A DNA stretch of 58,171 bases from CAVPKN01 sp964588495 (GCA_964588495.1 CAZPPS010000012.1:1-58171), one strand, 5' to 3'. Shown: positions 40,692 to 49,524, numbered from the stretch's first letter. Numbers and translations: made by a program. Notes: a model not told the origin generated them from the sequence alone.

Positions 40692-41888
40692 TTAGGTAAA
40701 AGTTCCCTGATAGAAAAGTTGAAGGCCAACCAAATAGAAGAAAAAACAGGCACAAACAGAAAGGATGAGCATCATGTTTTTTCCTCCAGGGACGAGCTTA
40801 GGGGCCGGGTCGCGGTAGAAATACCTGAGAGACCAGGCACACAGAACAGGTAAAAGCCCTGCCAAATATAAAGAGCCCACGCTTGTCATGATCGTTGTGA
40901 TGGTATAAATCACTTTGCTGGGGGAGATATTTAAGAGCCAAGGGACAGAAAAGACCACAAGGGCGATGGCAAAGCGTTTCCACTTGTTGTATCTGCCCAG
41001 CTTCCCTGCTGTTAAATCAAATATAAAATCGACAAGAATTGTAGAGACTCCGAGAGCTGTCGCGATAATATTGAGACATAACATCAAAGGGAGTTTTCTT
41101 CCGAAGACAGGGACGCTGATTAAGTTTGCAAAATCAATTTCTAAGGGATTGAGCTTGCTTAAAGCTTTGTCACTTCCTGAGGCAGAGCCAATTGAAATGT
41201 AGAGCCAGAGCATAAAGACAACACCAATCATAAAAAGAGCTGTGATAATGGCATTTCTCAATTTTGTTTTATCATACTTTAAGAAAGGGGCAAGCGTTGG
41301 AATTAAAGTGTTAAAATAAAGCGTACTAACAAGGGTGGGGAAGATAATCAATAAAAAGCCCCACTGAGACTTTTTGACATATTGGTAGGAGCTTGCGTGA
41401 AAACCTTCCGTTAAAGAGAAGAAAAAAACGATCAATATGGCAAGTGTCAGGACGAAATTCAAAAGAATCGTCAATCGGAAGCCTAATCCAACGATGCTTG
41501 CTAATAATAATGCGGTGATGACAAGAATGAGATCGCTACTGACAGTATATCCAAAGCTCGCAAGCATTTCGGAAACAATGGGTCCGACAAGATAAAAATA
41601 AAAAATTAAATAGCTTAGATTGACAGATAAAAAAAAGAACGCGGTGATCCACGTTCCTGTCAAGCCCGTGTATCTGCGCGAAAAAGTTGCTGCATTCGAG
41701 TATGGGGGATTGGCAAGTGTCGCTTCCAAATAATAGAGGCCGGTAAACAGCAAATAGACCCACGAAATGAGTGTCGCAATAACTGAGGGCCAAAAACCCG
41801 CCAGGCTCACTGAAAATGGGATCGTAATGAGCCCTACGCCCAAATTAAAGGAGAAGATAAAAAGAACAGCTAAAATCCAGCGCCACAT
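40692..41888 (-). CDS. aromatic amino-acid permease (TyrP/HAAAP family)
   Basis: The 398-residue membrane protein has about eleven spans and matches HAAAP transporters such as TyrP: FNLGVGLITIPFSVSLAGFW, YLLFTGLYYLEATLANPP and FPTLVSTLYFNTLIPTLAPF. It should import tyrosine or tryptophan with protons. Chlamydiae carry TyrP copies, and tryptophan supply is limiting for many. It is alone in its orientation context, downstream of no close gene. Confidence 0.88.
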   Translation of the reverse strand: MWRWILAVLFIFSFNLGVGLITIPFSVSLAGFWPSVIATLISWVYLLFTGLYYLEATLANPPYSNAATFSRRYTGLTGTWITAFFFLSVNLSYLIFYFYLVGPIVSEMLASFGYTVSSDLILVITALLLASIVGLGFRLTILLNFVLTLAILIVFFFSLTEGFHASSYQYVKKSQWGFLLIIFPTLVSTLYFNTLIPTLAPFLKYDKTKLRNAIITALFMIGVVFMLWLYISIGSASGSDKALSKLNPLEIDFANLISVPVFGRKLPLMLCLNIIATALGVSTILVDFIFDLTAGKLGRYNKWKRFAIALVVFSVPWLLNISPSKVIYTITTIMTSVGSLYLAGLLPVLCAWSLRYFYRDPAPKLVPGGKNMMLILSVCACFFFYLVGLQLFYQGTFT

Positions 41889-42091
41889 GTTTCAACAGAT
41901 AGCACGTGGGCTAATAAAAGGCTACGTGGGCTGCTATGAATTATGGAATTGCTTTGGGAGGTCCCGCTTTTGCGTTTCTGCGTCCTACTGTTGAGCTTGA
42001 AAGTTATGCATTTCATCTGATGATCTTGGAGCTTTTCCGAATCATTTGAATAGAGCTATTAACATTATCAAAGGTACTGCTTTTTTAAATG

Positions 42092-42553
42092 TTATGCAAA
42101 AACCTGATTTACGTATTGGCTCATGTTATTTTCTATATTATTACGGGCCACAGTCTGATTATTCAAGTCTGTCTGCAGACCATGCATTTTTGTCTCTAGA
42201 ACTTGCAGCTGTCCTTCTAGGGCTTTTTTTTGGGCCGGCGTCAAATGGGGATCTTGGAGCGCTTGCTCAGTGGCTTGAATATTCTCACTTAACCCAGGCA
42301 TCTGTTCTTTGAGTTTGCTAATAGCGTTGTTGTATTGATCAAAATAACTCAGAAACATCAAAACATTAGGTCCATATCCGCTATGGTCTTTAGCAAGTAA
42401 ATCGTCTAACCGCCGTCTAATTGCTGGAGTCTCAGGGCTATTATCGTTAAATGCTTCAAGGTACGCGTTGAAAGTATCCAATATAGCTTTTTCCTGGGGG
42501 GTTTGCCCATAACCAAAACTACCCGATACACCCGAAATACCAGAAATGTCCAT
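42092..42553 (-). CDS. small helical protein, ISGISGSFGYG pair, member A
   Basis: The 153-residue product begins MDISGISGVSGSFGYGQTPQ and then is almost wholly helical, with two long amphipathic stretches joined by LTPAQKKALEGQ. There is no signal peptide or membrane span. It is a clear paralogue of the next gene. A strong ribosome binding site (GGGGGG, 6 bases before the ATG) suggests high expression. Size, flexible Ser/Gly N-terminus and helical hairpin resemble type III secretion substrates or needle-like proteins, but this is inference only. Confidence 0.65.
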   Translation of the reverse strand: MDISGISGVSGSFGYGQTPQEKAILDTFNAYLEAFNDNSPETPAIRRRLDDLLAKDHSGYGPNVLMFLSYFDQYNNAISKLKEQMPGLSENIQATEQALQDPHLTPAQKKALEGQLQVLETKMHGLQTDLNNQTVARNNIENNMSQYVNQVFA

Positions 42554-42657
42554 AGCAAACCCCCCTTTTTATGTATAGATTTTATTTTAAAGGATTTAGA
42601 ATAAAATTTCTAGTAAATAATATTTTCTTTAGATTACGGAATTGTCTCTTTTAAATA

Positions 42658-43107
42658 TCAAAAATATTGATTAATGCAATCAGTCATTTGGGTTTCCAGG
42701 TTGCTACGGGTTCCCATTCCAATCTGTAGGTCGGCATCCATATGGTTTTGATCTGCCTCAAGAGTGTTCAGACAGGTTTCCACCTCTTTTTTTTGGGCCG
42801 GAGTCAAATTGGGATTTTTTAGCAGGTTTTCAATTTTTTGAATTTGCTGACCTGAATCCTGAATCCACTCTTTAAGGTCATCAATTTGCTTGTTCACTTT
42901 GTCAAAATAAATCAGAAGATTTTGAAGATTATGTGCTTGGGGATTTTGATCTTTTGCGAGTAAATCATTTAAATGCTGCCTCAATACCGGCTCATCGGGG
43001 CTATTCTCATTATAAGCTTTCATATAAGCATTAAATGCATCCCTAACGGCTTTATCTTGCGGTGTTTCACCATACCCGAAACTTCCGGAGATCCCTGAAA
43101 TAGACAT
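42658..43107 (-). CDS. small helical protein, ISGISGSFGYG pair, member B
   Basis: The 149-residue paralogue begins MSISGISGSFGYGETPQDKA and shares TFNAY/AFNAY, NSPxxP, DDLLAKD/NDLLAKD and LTPAQKKxxE with member A. It is all-helical without membrane spans. AGAGG lies before the ATG. The two genes are separated by 104 A/T-rich bases and may each have a promoter. The family is not one I know. Confidence 0.65.
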   Translation of the reverse strand: MSISGISGSFGYGETPQDKAVRDAFNAYMKAYNENSPDEPVLRQHLNDLLAKDQNPQAHNLQNLLIYFDKVNKQIDDLKEWIQDSGQQIQKIENLLKNPNLTPAQKKEVETCLNTLEADQNHMDADLQIGMGTRSNLETQMTDCINQYF

Positions 43108-43180
43108 AACAACCTCTACTCTAAATTATATTATTAATTTTAAATGATTTAAAATAAGAGCACTACGATTAATATTTTCT

Positions 43181-43807
43181 TTAGAATGTCCGGTTGAGGC
43201 AGACGAGAAGATCCCCTTCGCCAAATGAAATCGAAATTTTGTTGTTCAGGCAGACATTGGAGATGCCTACGAAGTTTTTGTTTAGATTATCTCCTTGGAG
43301 CTCCCACTTGAGTCCTTGTGTATAGATTTGAGAACAGTCGCTCATGGGGATCAGGGAGAGGGTTTGGCCGATCTGGCACTCTAAATGGACAGATTTTGGG
43401 AGGGCAAAACAGATTTCAAGATCGCTTTCAAACTTGACGATTTCGGGATAGCGGAGCAGAAGGCATATATTGGCAAGGGTGTGATCGAGACGGGCACCTG
43501 TGGCTGCGCACACTGTGATTTTTTGGGGGATTTTTTGGGCTCCCTGTTCAAAAAGATAGGTGAGGGCTTTTTCAAGATCGCTTTTGTTCTGATCCGGTGT
43601 GTGAATTTGAGGGATATGGGACCATTTTTTCCGGTCAGCGTCTGAGATAGAGTCAAAATCCCCAATGATCATGTTGGGTTCAAGCCCAAATCTTAGGCAA
43701 GTATTGAGACCGCCATCGACAGCCACAAGGGATGTATGGGTTTTTAAAAGGGCCTGGAGGAGCTCCTCTGAGGGGGGCTCTCCATTGGCAACCAAGAGAT
43801 AGCTCAT
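43181..43807 (-). CDS. thiN: thiamin pyrophosphokinase
   Basis: The 208-residue enzyme phosphorylates imported thiamin to thiamin diphosphate. Signatures: VANGEPPSEELLQALL, LVAVDGGLNTCLRFG, MIIGDFDSIS and DQNKSDLEKAL, all typical of the TPK family. It indicates thiamin salvage rather than synthesis. It is upstream of the ISGISGSFGYG pair on the same strand. Confidence 0.93.
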   Translation of the reverse strand: MSYLLVANGEPPSEELLQALLKTHTSLVAVDGGLNTCLRFGLEPNMIIGDFDSISDADRKKWSHIPQIHTPDQNKSDLEKALTYLFEQGAQKIPQKITVCAATGARLDHTLANICLLLRYPEIVKFESDLEICFALPKSVHLECQIGQTLSLIPMSDCSQIYTQGLKWELQGDNLNKNFVGISNVCLNNKISISFGEGDLLVCLNRTF

Positions 43808-43862
43808 GAGTTTATCTTAGAGCAGATCCCTTTAAAAAAAATAGAGTTTCCTGGAACTATTC

Positions 43863-43950
43863 GTGAACGAGCCCGAGCCCGAGCCTGTGCCCGAATGTAA
43901 ATTAGGATCGTTTTGGTCGGGCACGGGCTCGGGTTCGGGCTCGTTCACGA
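43863..43950. repeat. GTGCCC-type hairpin
   Basis: CGTGAACGAGCCCGAGCCCG is mirrored by CGGGTTCGGGCTCGTTCACG, with CTGTGCCCGA/TCGGGCAC inside and a loop of about 22 bases. The stem is about 30 base pairs and very G/C-rich. It lies between tRNA-Leu and thiN, both on the minus strand, and could end the tRNA transcript. Confidence 0.88.
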
Positions 43951-43962
43951 AATGTTTTGGAA

Positions 43963-44046
43963 TGCGGCCAAGAAGACTCGAACTTCCACCAAGTTTCCCC
44001 GACTAGAACCTGAATCTAGCGCGTCTACCAATTCCGCCATGGCCGC
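43963..44046 (-). tRNA. tRNA-Leu (CAG anticodon)
   Basis: The 84-base gene folds as a class II tRNA: acceptor GCGGCCA/TGGCCGC with discriminator A, D arm GCGGAATTGGTAGACGC, anticodon stem-loop CTAGATTCAGGTTCTAG (anticodon CAG, codon CTG), variable arm TCGGGGAAACTTGG, and T loop TTCGAGT. CCA is not encoded. It is divergent from trxA. Confidence 0.96.
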
Positions 44047-44139
44047 AAAGATGTATAGAGGATACGGGATCAGGGCTGAAAAACTCTAGAGATTTTTATC
44101 TCCGATCACTTATTCTAATCCTTTAACCCAGGAGATTGT

Positions 44140-44463
44140 ATGGCATCCGATTTAATCAAAAAATTTAGTGACGATAATTTTGACGAAGGAATTAAACAGG
44201 GCGTGGTCCTGGTGGATTTCTATGCTGACTGGTGCGGCCCGTGCCGTATGCTCACGCCTGTGATTGAAGAGCTTGCTCAAGAGATGAAAGGCAAAATCAC
44301 AATCGCAAAAGTGGACACAGACCAATCGGTCAATGTCTCTGCAAAATACGAAGTGAGCTCAATTCCGACGCTTCTGCTTTTCAAAAATGGAGAGTTAATT
44401 AAGCGCGTTGTGGGTCTGAAAGATCTCGATGGTCTTCGCAAGATGGTCAACGAAGCGTTCTAA
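44140..44463 (+). CDS. trxA: thioredoxin
   Basis: The 107-residue protein has the active site DWCGPCRM in the usual place (after VDFYA) and the cis-proline SSIPTLLLF. It reduces disulfides of cytoplasmic proteins. AGGAG lies 6 bases before the ATG. Its 3' end overlaps the convergent trmL by 17 bases. The trxA-trmL-mip-aspS-hisS order matches Chlamydia. Confidence 0.97.
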   Translation: MASDLIKKFSDDNFDEGIKQGVVLVDFYADWCGPCRMLTPVIEELAQEMKGKITIAKVDTDQSVNVSAKYEVSSIPTLLLFKNGELIKRVVGLKDLDGLRKMVNEAF

Positions 44464-44902
44464 AGTCGTTTTGCCGGAGTGCTTCATAGAGCACGATGGC
44501 AACAGAATTCGAAAGATTCAAAGAGCGGGCATTTGCCCGCATTGGAATTTTATAAAAGTGGGACGGCCATTTTTCATGAATCCACTGAGGCAGTCCCGCC
44601 GACTCTGAGCCAAAAACCAGGCACGCATTTTCTGCAAATTTGATTTCTGTATAGTTTTTGGTCCCTTTTGTCGAAAAAAAGTACAAGGGGTTTGTATTGG
44701 GTGTAAGAGCCTCTTCGAGCGAATCAACGATTTCAATAGAGGCCACTTCGAGGTAGTCCATCCCCGTTCTTTTGATTTGTTTATCGGTGAGATTAAAGCC
44801 AAGCGGCCTAACAAGCGTTAACTGCGCACCTGTGACTGCGCATGTTCGGGCAATATTGCCTGTGTTTTGGGGGATATCTGGGGAGAACAATACAACTTTC
44901 AT
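44447..44902 (-). CDS. trmL: tRNA (cytidine/uridine-34 2'-O)-methyltransferase TrmL
   Basis: The 151-residue SPOUT-fold enzyme methylates the ribose of wobble residue 34 in leucine tRNAs. Motifs: FSPDIPQNTGNIARTCAVTG (motif 1), LVFGSESAGLP (motif 2) and IPMRANARSLNLSNSVAIVL (motif 3 with the knot). Length is typical of minimal TrmL. It converges with and overlaps trxA. Confidence 0.95.
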   Translation of the reverse strand: MKVVLFSPDIPQNTGNIARTCAVTGAQLTLVRPLGFNLTDKQIKRTGMDYLEVASIEIVDSLEEALTPNTNPLYFFSTKGTKNYTEIKFAENACLVFGSESAGLPQWIHEKWPSHFYKIPMRANARSLNLSNSVAIVLYEALRQNDFRTLR

Positions 44903-45253
44903 ACAAAAACAAACGTGCCCGTGAGCGTGCCCGTGCCCGATTTTGGCCCCACGGGTCGTAAACCTTCAAGCGATTTTCAACGCAAAGAAGCAAAGACACA
45001 AAGACGCAAAGAGAAAGGGCGCAAGGAGAAAGTTTTTTTTCTCTTCTCTGTGCTCTCTGTGTTCTCTGTGGTTTTAAAAATGCCTCACAGTCTGGACTGC
45101 CGCAATGTTTCGGGTATTTAAAAACCACAGAGGACTAGAGAGGACACAGAGAAGAAGATATTTTTCTTTCTCTGCGTCTTTCGCGCCTCTGCTGTCTGTG
45201 CGTTGTATTTGCCTTAGGCACGAAACCGGGTAGGCGCACAGGCACGGGAATTT
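44903..45253. repeat. 351-base gap filled by a nested hairpin (copy 4) flanked by GTGCCC-type repeats
   Basis: 44911-44945 and 45214-45250 hold GTGCCCG/GGCACG words. Between them (44978-45208) lies the most complete nested element. Its outer arms AACGCAAAGAAGCAAAGACA and the mirror TTTCGCGCCTCTGCTGTCTG enclose inner arms CTCTGTGCTCTCTGTGTTCT and ACCACAGAGGACTAGAGAGG. The core reads TGCCTCACAGTCTGGACTGC. No gene is evident. It lies between trmL and mip on the minus strand. Confidence 0.85.
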
Positions 45254-45997
45254 TTAGTTAGCACCCTCTTCCAGTTCCGGCTCATTGCTAGCTAATTCGC
45301 CCAAAGCAGAGTTAGCTTTCACAATCTCCACTTCGAAGATCAGGAGAGAATTGGGTGGCAACTGTCCAGAGACGCCATAGGCAAGCTCAGGATGGATATA
45401 CAAGATCCTTTTTTCCCCTTCCTGCATGCCGACCAAACCTTTGGCAAAGCCTGGGATCGACTGTTGGATAGGTAAGGCAACTGGCTCGCCCATTGTCTCA
45501 GAGGTTGCAAACACAGTCCCATCGATCAGTTTTCCAGTGTAATGGATCAGAGGGATCGAGTCGAGCCGCACAGTTTCGCCGCTTCCTTGTTTGGCAATCG
45601 AAAACTGGAGCTTTGGATCAGGCGATTGAACGCCTGCTTTAGCACCATTTTCTTTGAGGAACAGGTTCGCATCTGCCAGATTTTTTTCAGCTGTTTGATT
45701 GAACATCTGCTCCTGAAGAGAGCAAACCATTTGCTCATACTCTTCTTCGTTCAGAGGGGCAGCTTTTCCGTCACGCTCATCACGGATTCCTTTGATGACC
45801 TGATCGAAATTAAAAGGAAATCCTGCCTGTTTCAGCTGTTTTACAATCAAGTGTCCTAAAGTTTCAGACAAAAGTTTATAATCGACATCATCTGCGGTCT
45901 TCTCAGCTGCTTTCTCAACCGTTTTTTCGACAGTTTTCTCTGCGCATCCACATAAGGGGACACAGATAAGGGCGGCTAAAATCAATTTTTTTATCAT
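45254..45997 (-). CDS. mip: Mip-type FKBP peptidyl-prolyl isomerase lipoprotein
   Basis: The 247-residue precursor has a lipoprotein signal with lipobox VPLCGC near residue 17. A helical dimerisation region follows (about 30-125), then an FKBP domain: PLIHYTGKLIDGTVFATS, LPIQQSIPGFAKGLVGMQEG and ELAYGVSGQLPPNSLLIFEV. It should act in the periplasm or at the outer membrane on protein folding; Mip homologues aid intracellular infection. The start overlaps the aspS stop (ATGA). The C-terminus has an acidic extension after the fold. Confidence 0.93.
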   Translation of the reverse strand: MIKKLILAALICVPLCGCAEKTVEKTVEKAAEKTADDVDYKLLSETLGHLIVKQLKQAGFPFNFDQVIKGIRDERDGKAAPLNEEEYEQMVCSLQEQMFNQTAEKNLADANLFLKENGAKAGVQSPDPKLQFSIAKQGSGETVRLDSIPLIHYTGKLIDGTVFATSETMGEPVALPIQQSIPGFAKGLVGMQEGEKRILYIHPELAYGVSGQLPPNSLLIFEVEIVKANSALGELASNEPELEEGAN

Positions 45998-47766
45998 TCG
46001 GGTAGCTCCACGTGAATTTTCAGCTCTGTTAATTGCTGTTTCATGACCTCCGAGGGGGCATCCAACATCAAGTCGAATGCCTTTTGCGTTTTGGGGAAGG
46101 CGATCACATCGCGAATACTTTCAGCTCCGGTCAGGAGCATCACGATACGATCAACGCCCAAAGCGATTCCCATGTGAGGAGGCGTTCCATATTGTAACGA
46201 CTCAATAAAAAATCCAAAACGTTTTTTAATATCTTCGGTTGAAAGTTTTAGGATTGTAAAAATTTTCGCCTGCAGCTCGCTGTCGAAAATCCGCTCAGAA
46301 CCTGAGCCCAATTCGTAGCCGTTGAGGACAAGGTCGTAGCTCGAAGAGCGCACTTTAAGAGGATCACTATCCAAAAGAGGAATATCTTCTACGCGAGGCG
46401 AAGTGAACGGATGGTGCTCGGCGGCGTAACTTTGTGTCTCTTTGTCCCACTGAAGAAGGGGAAATTCTGTAATCCATGTCAGTTCATACCGATTGGGATC
46501 GATCAGTCCTCTTTCTTTGCCGATTTTCCGTCTTAAATGGTCCAGAGATTGGTTAACAACCGATTCCTCTTCCGCCACAAACAGTAATAGGTCATTTTTT
46601 TCGGCTCTCATTGTCAGAACAAGCTGATCGAGCTGCTCTTTTTCAAAAAATTTGACGATGCTCGAGGTGGGCCCTTCTTCTTGAATTTTGATCCAGGCAA
46701 GCCCTTTGGAACCAAATCTGCCGACAAAAGCGGTGTACTCATCAATTTCCCGACGTGAAATTTCAGCTCCCCCTTTGACGCAGATCCCTTTAACGATCCC
46801 CCCCGCATTGAGCTGCTCTTTAAAAACGGTGAAATTAGAGGCTTTCACGATCTCATCGACACGGACAAGTTCCATCCCAAAGCGAAGATCGGGCTTGTCA
46901 CATCCATATTTTTCCATCGCTTCTTTATGAGCCATGCGGGGGAAAGGTGTTTGGATATCCATCCCAAGTCCGACTTTAAAAATATCGATGAAAAGCCCTT
47001 CGATGAGGGTGAAAAGCTCTTCTTGCGAACCAAAACTCATTTCAAGGTCGATTTGGGCAAATTCTGGCTGTCTATCGCTACGCGAATCTTCATCGCGGAA
47101 GCATGTCGCAATCTGGAAGTATCTGTCCATTCCTGAAATCATCAGAAGCTGCTTAAAAAGCTGCGGCGATTGGGGAAGGGCAAAAAAGCTCCCAGGATAG
47201 ACTCTTGAGGGGACAAGGTAGTCTCTAGCTCCTTCTGGAGTCGATTTTGCTAACACAGGCGTTGTGATTTCCAAAAAGCCCTTTTTGTCCAAATAATTGC
47301 GGGTAGCAAGGATCACTTGGTGTCTTTTGACCAAACGTTCGGCAATCTCTCCTCTGCGAATATCGAGATAGCGGTATTTAAAGCGGAGCTCTTCGTTGAT
47401 ATTGATCGTTTCGTCGCAGATCGAAAATGGGGGTGTCTTCGCTTTTGACAAAATCGTCAGCTCTTGCGCTTCAATTTCAATCTCTCCTGTGGGAAGCTTC
47501 GGATTTTTCATCCCCTCAGCTCTAGGGATTACTTTCCCTTTGACTGAGATCACCCATTCAGACCTTAAATGGGAGGCCAATTCATGGATTTTGGGATTTT
47601 CTTCGGGATTGAAAACAATCTGTGTCAGACCGAATCGATCGCGCAAATCAATAAAAATCAGGCCTCCATGGTCCCGTCTTCTATGGACCCAGCCAGAAAG
47701 GGAGATTGTCTCACCGATGTTTTTTGAAGTGAGTGCGTTGCAATTATGCGTTCTTTTGTAGCTCAT
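45994..47766 (-). CDS. aspS: aspartyl-tRNA synthetase
   Basis: The 590-residue bacterial-type class II synthetase has an N-terminal anticodon-binding OB fold (GWVHRRRDHGGLIFIDLRDR). Motif 2 is ATCFRDEDSRSDRQPEFAQI, a GAD insertion domain lies around 290-420, and motif 3 is GIALGVDRIVMLLTG. Chlamydiae use it with GatCAB, so it may charge both tRNA-Asp and tRNA-Asn. It overlaps hisS by 23 bases. Confidence 0.97.
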   Translation of the reverse strand: MSYKRTHNCNALTSKNIGETISLSGWVHRRRDHGGLIFIDLRDRFGLTQIVFNPEENPKIHELASHLRSEWVISVKGKVIPRAEGMKNPKLPTGEIEIEAQELTILSKAKTPPFSICDETININEELRFKYRYLDIRRGEIAERLVKRHQVILATRNYLDKKGFLEITTPVLAKSTPEGARDYLVPSRVYPGSFFALPQSPQLFKQLLMISGMDRYFQIATCFRDEDSRSDRQPEFAQIDLEMSFGSQEELFTLIEGLFIDIFKVGLGMDIQTPFPRMAHKEAMEKYGCDKPDLRFGMELVRVDEIVKASNFTVFKEQLNAGGIVKGICVKGGAEISRREIDEYTAFVGRFGSKGLAWIKIQEEGPTSSIVKFFEKEQLDQLVLTMRAEKNDLLLFVAEEESVVNQSLDHLRRKIGKERGLIDPNRYELTWITEFPLLQWDKETQSYAAEHHPFTSPRVEDIPLLDSDPLKVRSSSYDLVLNGYELGSGSERIFDSELQAKIFTILKLSTEDIKKRFGFFIESLQYGTPPHMGIALGVDRIVMLLTGAESIRDVIAFPKTQKAFDLMLDAPSEVMKQQLTELKIHVELPE

Positions 47767-49030
47767 CTATTAGCCTATCTAAGGGAATGTGTTTAACTTG
47801 ACCACTAGCCATCTCTTTTAGCTCGATCTGGCCCGATTTTAGCTCGTTATCGCCGACAACTGCCACATAACGCACGCCTGTGGCGTTGGCGTAGCGCATG
47901 GCTTTTTGCAGTTTTTTGCCGCTCAGGTCCATCTCTGCGCTGATATGTTGTTCGCGCAAAAGAGAGACGAATTTGAAACAATGGGCCGCTGCCTCTTCTC
48001 CTAAAGGAATAAACAGAACGGCACTTGTCCGCGGCTTGGGAAGAGAGACATTTTGGGCGAGCATCGTTTGGATGATCCTCTCAAGGCCTGCTCCAAAGCC
48101 AAAAGCGGGAAGCTCAGGACCGCCCAACTCTTTGATCAAACCGTCGTAACGGCCCCCTCCGCCAAGGCTGTTTTGAGAGCCCAGCTCATTCGAGGTGATC
48201 TCGAAAACGGTGTCATTGTAGTAATCAAGGCCGCGCACAAGTCTGTGATTGATCTGATAAGGAATAGAAAGACTCTCAAGGAGCTCACAGACCTTTTCAA
48301 AGTGTTTTTTGGAGTCAATGCTCAAATAGTCGATCACATGAGGCGCATCGTGAAAAAACTTTTGGTCCTTGGGATCTTTAGAATCGAGAATGCGTAAAGG
48401 ATTCGTCTCGTAGCGCTGCTGACTTTCCGGAGAGAGCTCTTCTAAATGAGGCCTTAAATACATTTTGAGAGCATGGCGAAAAGCACTTCTTGCCTCCAGA
48501 TCGCCGATAGAGTTTAAATGGAGGGTGAGCCCCTTGAGTCCCAGTCGGCTATAAAGAGTCCACAACATGTGGATCACTTCGACATCTTGATGGGGAAGGG
48601 AGCTTCCAATCGCTTCTGCACCAAATTGGTGGTGCTGCCGGAACCGTCCTGCTTGAGACCTTTCGTAGCGGAACATGGGAGCGATATAAAAAAATTTGTG
48701 CAGAGGCGCTTCCTGATGCAAATTTTTTTCAATAAAGGCTCGCATGACAGCCGCAGTCCCTTCAGGGCGCAATGTCAAAGATCTCCCCGCTTTATCTTCG
48801 AAAGTGTACATCTCTTTTGAGACAATGTCGGTGCCTGTTCCAATGCCCCGCGTGAAAAGCTCTGTCGATTCAAAAAGGGGAGTGCGCACTTCACGGTAGC
48901 CAAACTCAGAGCTAAGCTCTCGGATGGTTTTTTCCAGATATTGCCATAGATGGGACTCCCGCCACGCTCCTTGCGGATCGGGCTCTTTCGGCAAGATGTC
49001 AAAGACTCCTTTGGCAATGTGATAGGGCAT
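47744..49030 (-). CDS. hisS: histidyl-tRNA synthetase
   Basis: The 428-residue class II synthetase has motif 1 near the N-terminus, motif 2 YIAPMFRYERSQAGRFRQHH, and the HisA signature LVRGLDYYNDTVFEI. Motif 3 is FGFGAGLERII, and a C-terminal anticodon-binding domain follows. It heads the hisS-aspS-mip group, the same order as in Chlamydia. Confidence 0.97.
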   Translation of the reverse strand: MPYHIAKGVFDILPKEPDPQGAWRESHLWQYLEKTIRELSSEFGYREVRTPLFESTELFTRGIGTGTDIVSKEMYTFEDKAGRSLTLRPEGTAAVMRAFIEKNLHQEAPLHKFFYIAPMFRYERSQAGRFRQHHQFGAEAIGSSLPHQDVEVIHMLWTLYSRLGLKGLTLHLNSIGDLEARSAFRHALKMYLRPHLEELSPESQQRYETNPLRILDSKDPKDQKFFHDAPHVIDYLSIDSKKHFEKVCELLESLSIPYQINHRLVRGLDYYNDTVFEITSNELGSQNSLGGGGRYDGLIKELGGPELPAFGFGAGLERIIQTMLAQNVSLPKPRTSAVLFIPLGEEAAAHCFKFVSLLREQHISAEMDLSGKKLQKAMRYANATGVRYVAVVGDNELKSGQIELKEMASGQVKHIPLDRLIDELQKNA

Positions 49031-49099
49031 AGTTTAACTCTTTAAAACAGCAGCTGAGAATACTGGATTGGGATTAATTTATGAATAGCTTTTCAACTT

Positions 49100-49169
49100 C
49101 CTGTGCCCGCCCGTTTCCCCCAGTCTTAGAAGATAGGACTGGGGGAAACGGGTGGGCACGGGCACAGGC
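49100..49169. repeat. GTGCCC-type hairpin with CGTTTCCCCCAGTC stem
   Basis: CCGTTTCCCCCAGTC pairs with GACTGGGGGAAACGG around a 13-base loop, extended by CTGTGCCCGCC and GGTGGGCACGGGCACAG. It lies between the 115-residue hypothetical gene and hisS on the minus strand and could act as a terminator; the tail CACGGAATTT recurs in other copies. Confidence 0.85.
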
Positions 49170-49176
49170 ACGGAAT

Positions 49177-49524
49177 TTATCCATTAAAATTAAGCTTTAA
49201 TACGGCTTCAGGACCCTCGTAGAAATTCCTAACGTTGATTTGCCAACTTCCTGCACGCCATGGGCCGGGTCTTGTAAGAGGCACCGGGACAGAAATACGT
49301 TTTGTGGTGATGCCTTTGCTAGGGTCTTCTTTGATTTGAAGCAGTCTTTGGTTGATTTGAATTTCTTTAGCCTTGGAAAAAGGACATACGAGCAAATAGG
49401 TTTCCACAAGTGGGTTTAAAGGTATTTGGTCATCAATTACAAATTTTAAGTGGAGCCCCAGGTTAATATAAGCCTGTATGACATAATTTGTATTTAAAGG
49501 ATTTCTATACATTCGATCTCCCAA
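49177..49524 (-). CDS. hypothetical small beta-rich protein
   Basis: The 115-residue product has alternating strand-like segments (YVIQAYINLGLHLKFVI, GSWQINVRNFYEGPEAVLK) and no signal peptide. I do not recognise it. Its beginning RNPLNTNYVI resembles MNPLNQAFVI of the 44-codon frame just upstream, which it overlaps in another frame. It may be one half of a broken gene or a small duplicate. Confidence 0.45.
   Translation of the reverse strand: MGDRMYRNPLNTNYVIQAYINLGLHLKFVIDDQIPLNPLVETYLLVCPFSKAKEIQINQRLLQIKEDPSKGITTKRISVPVPLTRPGPWRAGSWQINVRNFYEGPEAVLKLNFNG

Noticed and set aside
41936..42049. 37-codon plus-strand frame MNYGIALGGPAFAFLRPTVE upstream of the ISGISGSFGYG genes
   Set aside because: It has no ribosome binding site and no recognisable family; the length is within chance expectation for an intergenic region.
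44447..44463. 17-base 3' overlap of trxA and trmL as an assembly error
   Set aside because: Both proteins end normally for their families, so a convergent tail overlap is simply compact packing.
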